A stretch of DNA of 64,000 bases from Streptomyces sp. NBC_00193 (GTDB lineage: Bacteria; Actinomycetota; Actinomycetes; Streptomycetales; Streptomycetaceae), in assembly GCF_026342735.1 (NCBI RefSeq), contig NZ_JAPEMM010000001.1, positions 868,001-932,000 of the forward strand, written 5' to 3'. The notes below the pieces were generated by a model. The model searched no databases. It was not told where the DNA came from and was given only the letters and a program-made list of their open reading frames with translations. Below are positions 61,849 to 64,000 of the stretch, one piece after another (the stretch's first letter is position 1; each line of letters begins with the position of its first letter). A program made the position numbers and the translations under genes.

Positions 61849-62577
61849 TTACCGGATGCCTGACCGTGCTCCAAAACGGGTATCCCCGGCCAGCACCTGC
61901 GGGAGCCGGTCGAGTCCGGCGATCCGGTGCACGCCCTCCGGTCCGGGACCGCGCGATCCGTCGCGGTCGAGCCACACGGCCGTCAGACCGGCGTCACGGG
62001 CGCCCCGCGCGTCGATCTCGGGCTGGTCACCGACGTAGACCACTTCCCCGGGCTCCAGCCCCATCTCGGCGCACGCGGCGAGGAAGGCGCCGGCCTCGGG
62101 CTTGCTGACGCCCAGCTCCACGGCGCACACCAGGACCTCGAAGCGGTCGCGCAGGCCGAGGTGGCGCAGCTTGGGGTCCTGGTTGGCCACGGAGGAGTTG
62201 GAGAGCACCCCGTGGCGGTAGTCGCCCGCCAGGGCGTCCAGGACGGGCACCACGTCGGGGAACAGCTCCCAGGCGGCCCTGTAGTGCTCCACGTACCGCT
62301 CGAACCAGTCGTCGGCCTGTGCGTCGGTCATGGCGGGCCGTCCGAGGAACTCCCGCACCCGGTCCCGGCGCTGCCCCTGGAAGGTGCCCTCACCGGCCGC
62401 GAACCGCTCCCAGTGCCGGTCGGTGATCCGCCGCCACAGCGCGAGCGCCTCGGCCGGAGCCCCGTACCGCTCCGCGAGCCCCTCGGCGACCAGGTGCGCC
62501 GCGAGCCCGGCCCGGTCGGCCCCGGTGTAGTCGAAAAGGGTGTCGTCGATGTCCCACAGCACCGCACGGATCGCCAT
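61849..62577 (-). CDS. HAD superfamily hydrolase
   Basis: This 242-residue phosphatase-like protein has motif I DIDDTLFDYTG, motif II SNSSVA (HGVLSNSS), motif III Lys in GVSKPEAGAF and motif IV YVGDQPEIDARGARDAGLTAVWLDRDG. The cap is the small helical C1 type (about 65 residues). Substrate unknown. ATG 62577 (MAIRAVLWD) is used. A 16-bp hairpin lies between it and the gltX stop. Confidence 0.88.
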   Translation of the reverse strand: MAIRAVLWDIDDTLFDYTGADRAGLAAHLVAEGLAERYGAPAEALALWRRITDRHWERFAAGEGTFQGQRRDRVREFLGRPAMTDAQADDWFERYVEHYRAAWELFPDVVPVLDALAGDYRHGVLSNSSVANQDPKLRHLGLRDRFEVLVCAVELGVSKPEAGAFLAACAEMGLEPGEVVYVGDQPEIDARGARDAGLTAVWLDRDGSRGPGPEGVHRIAGLDRLPQVLAGDTRFGARSGIR

Positions 62578-62599
62578 ACGGCCGACCCTACGCGGAACG

Positions 62600-62641
62600 C
62601 CCCGGGGGCGGCAGCCCTTTGCAGAGCTGCCGCCCCCGGGG
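62600..62641 (-). terminator. gltX terminator
   Basis: A perfect 16-bp stem CCCCGGGGGCGGCAGC/GCTGCCGCCCCCGGGG has a 10-nt loop, 17 bp downstream of the gltX stop on the minus strand. Confidence 0.85.
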
Positions 62642-62657
62642 GACGTACGGACGGTTC

Positions 62658-64000
62658 TCAGGCGGCTTCGAGCTTCGCCAGGGTCGCGTCGATGCGGGCC
62701 AGGGAACGGTCCTTGCCCAGGATTTCGAGGGACTCGAAGAGCGGGAGGCCGATCGTGCGGCCGGTGACCGCGACGCGGACCGGGGCCTGTGCCTTGCCGA
62801 GCTTGAGGCCGTGGGCCTCGCCGGCGGTCAGGACGGCCTGCTTGAGGGACTCGGGGTCCGACCAGTCGGCGGCGGCCAGGTTCTCGCGGGCCGTGGTGAG
62901 CAGGGCCGCGGGCTCGCCCTTCATCGCCTTGTCCCACGAGGCCTGGTCCAGGGCCGGCTCCTTCAGGAACAGGAAGTCGACGTTGGCCGTGATGTCCGAG
63001 AGGACCGTGAGGCGGGTCTGGGCGTACGGCGCGATGCGCTCCCAGGCGGCGGTGTCGAAGTCCTCGGGCGCCCAGTTGGCGTGCGGGGCCTGGAGCCACG
63101 GGGCGCAGCGGTCCGCGAAGACCTTCGGGTCGAGCAGCCGGATGTGGTCGGCGTTGATCGACTCGGCCTTCTTGAGGTCGAAGCGCGCCGGGTTGGCGTT
63201 GACGTCCGGGATGTCGAACTTCTCCACCATCTCCTCGATCGAGAAGATGTCCTGGTCCTTGGAGAAGGACCAGCCGAGGAGCGAGAGGTAGTTCAGCAGG
63301 CCCTCGGGGAGGAAGCCGCGCTCGCGGTACAGGTTGAGCGAGGCCTCCGGGTCGCGCTTGGAGAGCTTCTTGTTGCCCTCGCCCATCACGTACGGCAGGT
63401 GGCCGAAGGCCGGCACCGCCTTGGCGATGCCGAGCTCGATCAGGGCCCCGTAGAGCGCGATCTGGCGGGGGGTGGAGGACAGCAGGTCCTCGCCGCGCAG
63501 GACGTGGGTGATCTCCATCAGCGCGTCGTCGACCGGGTTGACGAGCGTGTAGAGCGGGGCGCCGTTGGCCCGGACGATGCCGAAGTCCGGCACGTTGTCG
63601 GGGGTGAAGGTCAGCTCGCCGCGGACCAGGTCCGTGAAGGTGATCGGCTCGTCGGGCATCCGGAAGCGGACGATCGAGGTGCGGCCCTCGGCCTCGTACG
63701 CGGCCTTCTGCTCGTCCGAGAGCTCGCGGCAGGTGCCGTCGTAGCCGGAGGGCTTGCCGGCGGCGCGGGCGGCGTCGCGGCGGGCGTCCAGCTCCTCGGT
63801 GGTGCAGTAGCAGTGGTAGGCGTAGCCGCCGTCCTGGAGCTTCTGCGCGACGTCCTTGTAGATGTCCATGCGCTCGGACTGGCGGTACGGGGCGTGCGGG
63901 CCGCCGACCTCGGGACCCTCGTCCCAGGTGAAGCCGAGCCAGCGCAGCGAGTCGAGCAGCTGGCCGTAGGACTCCTCGGAGTCGCGGGCCGCGTCGGTGT
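62658..64000 (-). CDS. gltX: glutamyl-tRNA synthetase, C-terminal part (5' end outside window)
   Basis: At least 447 codons are in the window, reading from 64000 to the stop at 62658-62660. The sequence RWLGFTWDEGPEVGGPHAPYRQSER, IYKDVAQKLQDGGYAYHCYCT and SIVRFRMPDEPITFTDLVRGE belong to GltX. The KMSKS-type motif is NKKLSKRDPEASL. The start with the HIGH motif lies beyond the edge. It charges tRNA-Glu (three copies are next to it) and, in bacteria lacking GlnRS, also tRNA-Gln, which is then amidated by GatCAB. The co-location of Glu and Gln tRNA genes is suggestive. Confidence 0.95.
   Translation of the reverse strand, partial: TDAARDSEESYGQLLDSLRWLGFTWDEGPEVGGPHAPYRQSERMDIYKDVAQKLQDGGYAYHCYCTTEELDARRDAARAAGKPSGYDGTCRELSDEQKAAYEAEGRTSIVRFRMPDEPITFTDLVRGELTFTPDNVPDFGIVRANGAPLYTLVNPVDDALMEITHVLRGEDLLSSTPRQIALYGALIELGIAKAVPAFGHLPYVMGEGNKKLSKRDPEASLNLYRERGFLPEGLLNYLSLLGWSFSKDQDIFSIEEMVEKFDIPDVNANPARFDLKKAESINADHIRLLDPKVFADRCAPWLQAPHANWAPEDFDTAAWERIAPYAQTRLTVLSDITANVDFLFLKEPALDQASWDKAMKGEPAALLTTARENLAAADWSDPESLKQAVLTAGEAHGLKLGKAQAPVRVAVTGRTIGLPLFESLEILGKDRSLARIDATLAKLEAA

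Noticed and set aside
61260..61850. tRNA cluster as an integration site for a mobile element
   Set aside because: There is no integrase, no partial tRNA duplication and only core genes on both sides; the repeats are whole tRNA genes.

Overview
The window is chromosomal core DNA of a Streptomyces. The base composition is very GC-rich with GC-rich third positions. GTG and TTG starts are common. Genes that mark the lineage are present: whiG, nsdA, a cluster of four type I signal peptidases, an HU protein with a histone-H1-like tail (hupS), the IclR regulator ndgR divergent from leuCD, and a cofC for coenzyme F420. The gene order matches, as far as I recall, the S. coelicolor whiG-to-gltX segment, read mostly on the minus strand. 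I see no integrase, transposase, phage gene, CRISPR array or biosynthetic cluster.

Layout. 1-2,085: tail of an M23 peptidase, a repeat-rich gap, a TetR regulator and the sporulation sigma factor WhiG. 2,325-6,014: dprA, a ComM-type Mg-chelatase and yraN, tightly overlapped, then a DUF2469 gene. 6,070-10,122: a Nudix gene and four consecutive signal peptidase genes. 10,167-12,851: rpsP-khpA and rimM-trmD-rplS, split by a strong hairpin. 13,043-19,791: a SprT-like zinc protein, proS, a methyltransferase, an FtsH protease and ffh. 20,102-26,138: glnD, glnK and amtB, then nsdA. 26,489-32,610: a degenerate prim-pol protein, ftsY, an NCS1 permease, a flavin-dependent oxidoreductase and the glucose permease gene glcP. 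32,848-37,910: smc, a 71-residue coiled-coil protein and acylphosphatase. 38,088-41,093: a CAP-domain secreted protein, a flavodoxin-like protein divergent from an HxlR regulator, and mutM. 41,293-49,345: rnc, rpmF, a YceD protein, a DivIVA-like protein, coaD, rsmD, recG and a DhaL-domain protein. 49,589-57,670: rpmB, thiD, thiL, an AsnC-like single domain, a DUF3515 lipoprotein, ddl, gpsA, plsC, cofC and hupS. 57,816-64,000: a small conserved gene, leuD, leuC, ndgR, five tRNA genes (alternating Glu and Gln types), a HAD phosphatase and the 3' part of gltX.

Functionally this is housekeeping: protein targeting and processing (ffh, ftsY, signal peptidases, ftsH), ribosome and tRNA biogenesis (rpsP, rplS, rpmF, rpmB, rimM, trmD, rnc, rsmD, proS, gltX, tRNAs), nitrogen sensing (amtB-glnK-glnD), chromosome organisation and repair (smc, hupS, recG, mutM, dprA) and development (whiG, nsdA).

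The least ordinary features are regulatory or repetitive. (1) smc carries in-frame 57-bp tandem copies of a dispersed intergenic repeat in its hinge region. (2) The rpmB 5' leader can fold into a hairpin plus a three-way junction next to the ribosome binding site. (3) cofC has no ATG, GTG or TTG at its expected start and runs in frame into a cold-shock-like domain that has its own leaderless-type promoter. (4) Phased 10-bp repeats and an 18-bp palindrome precede the CAP-domain gene. (5) The ribosome binding site of the flavin oxidoreductase gene lies inside a 13-bp hairpin stem. No clearly new multi-gene system was found.
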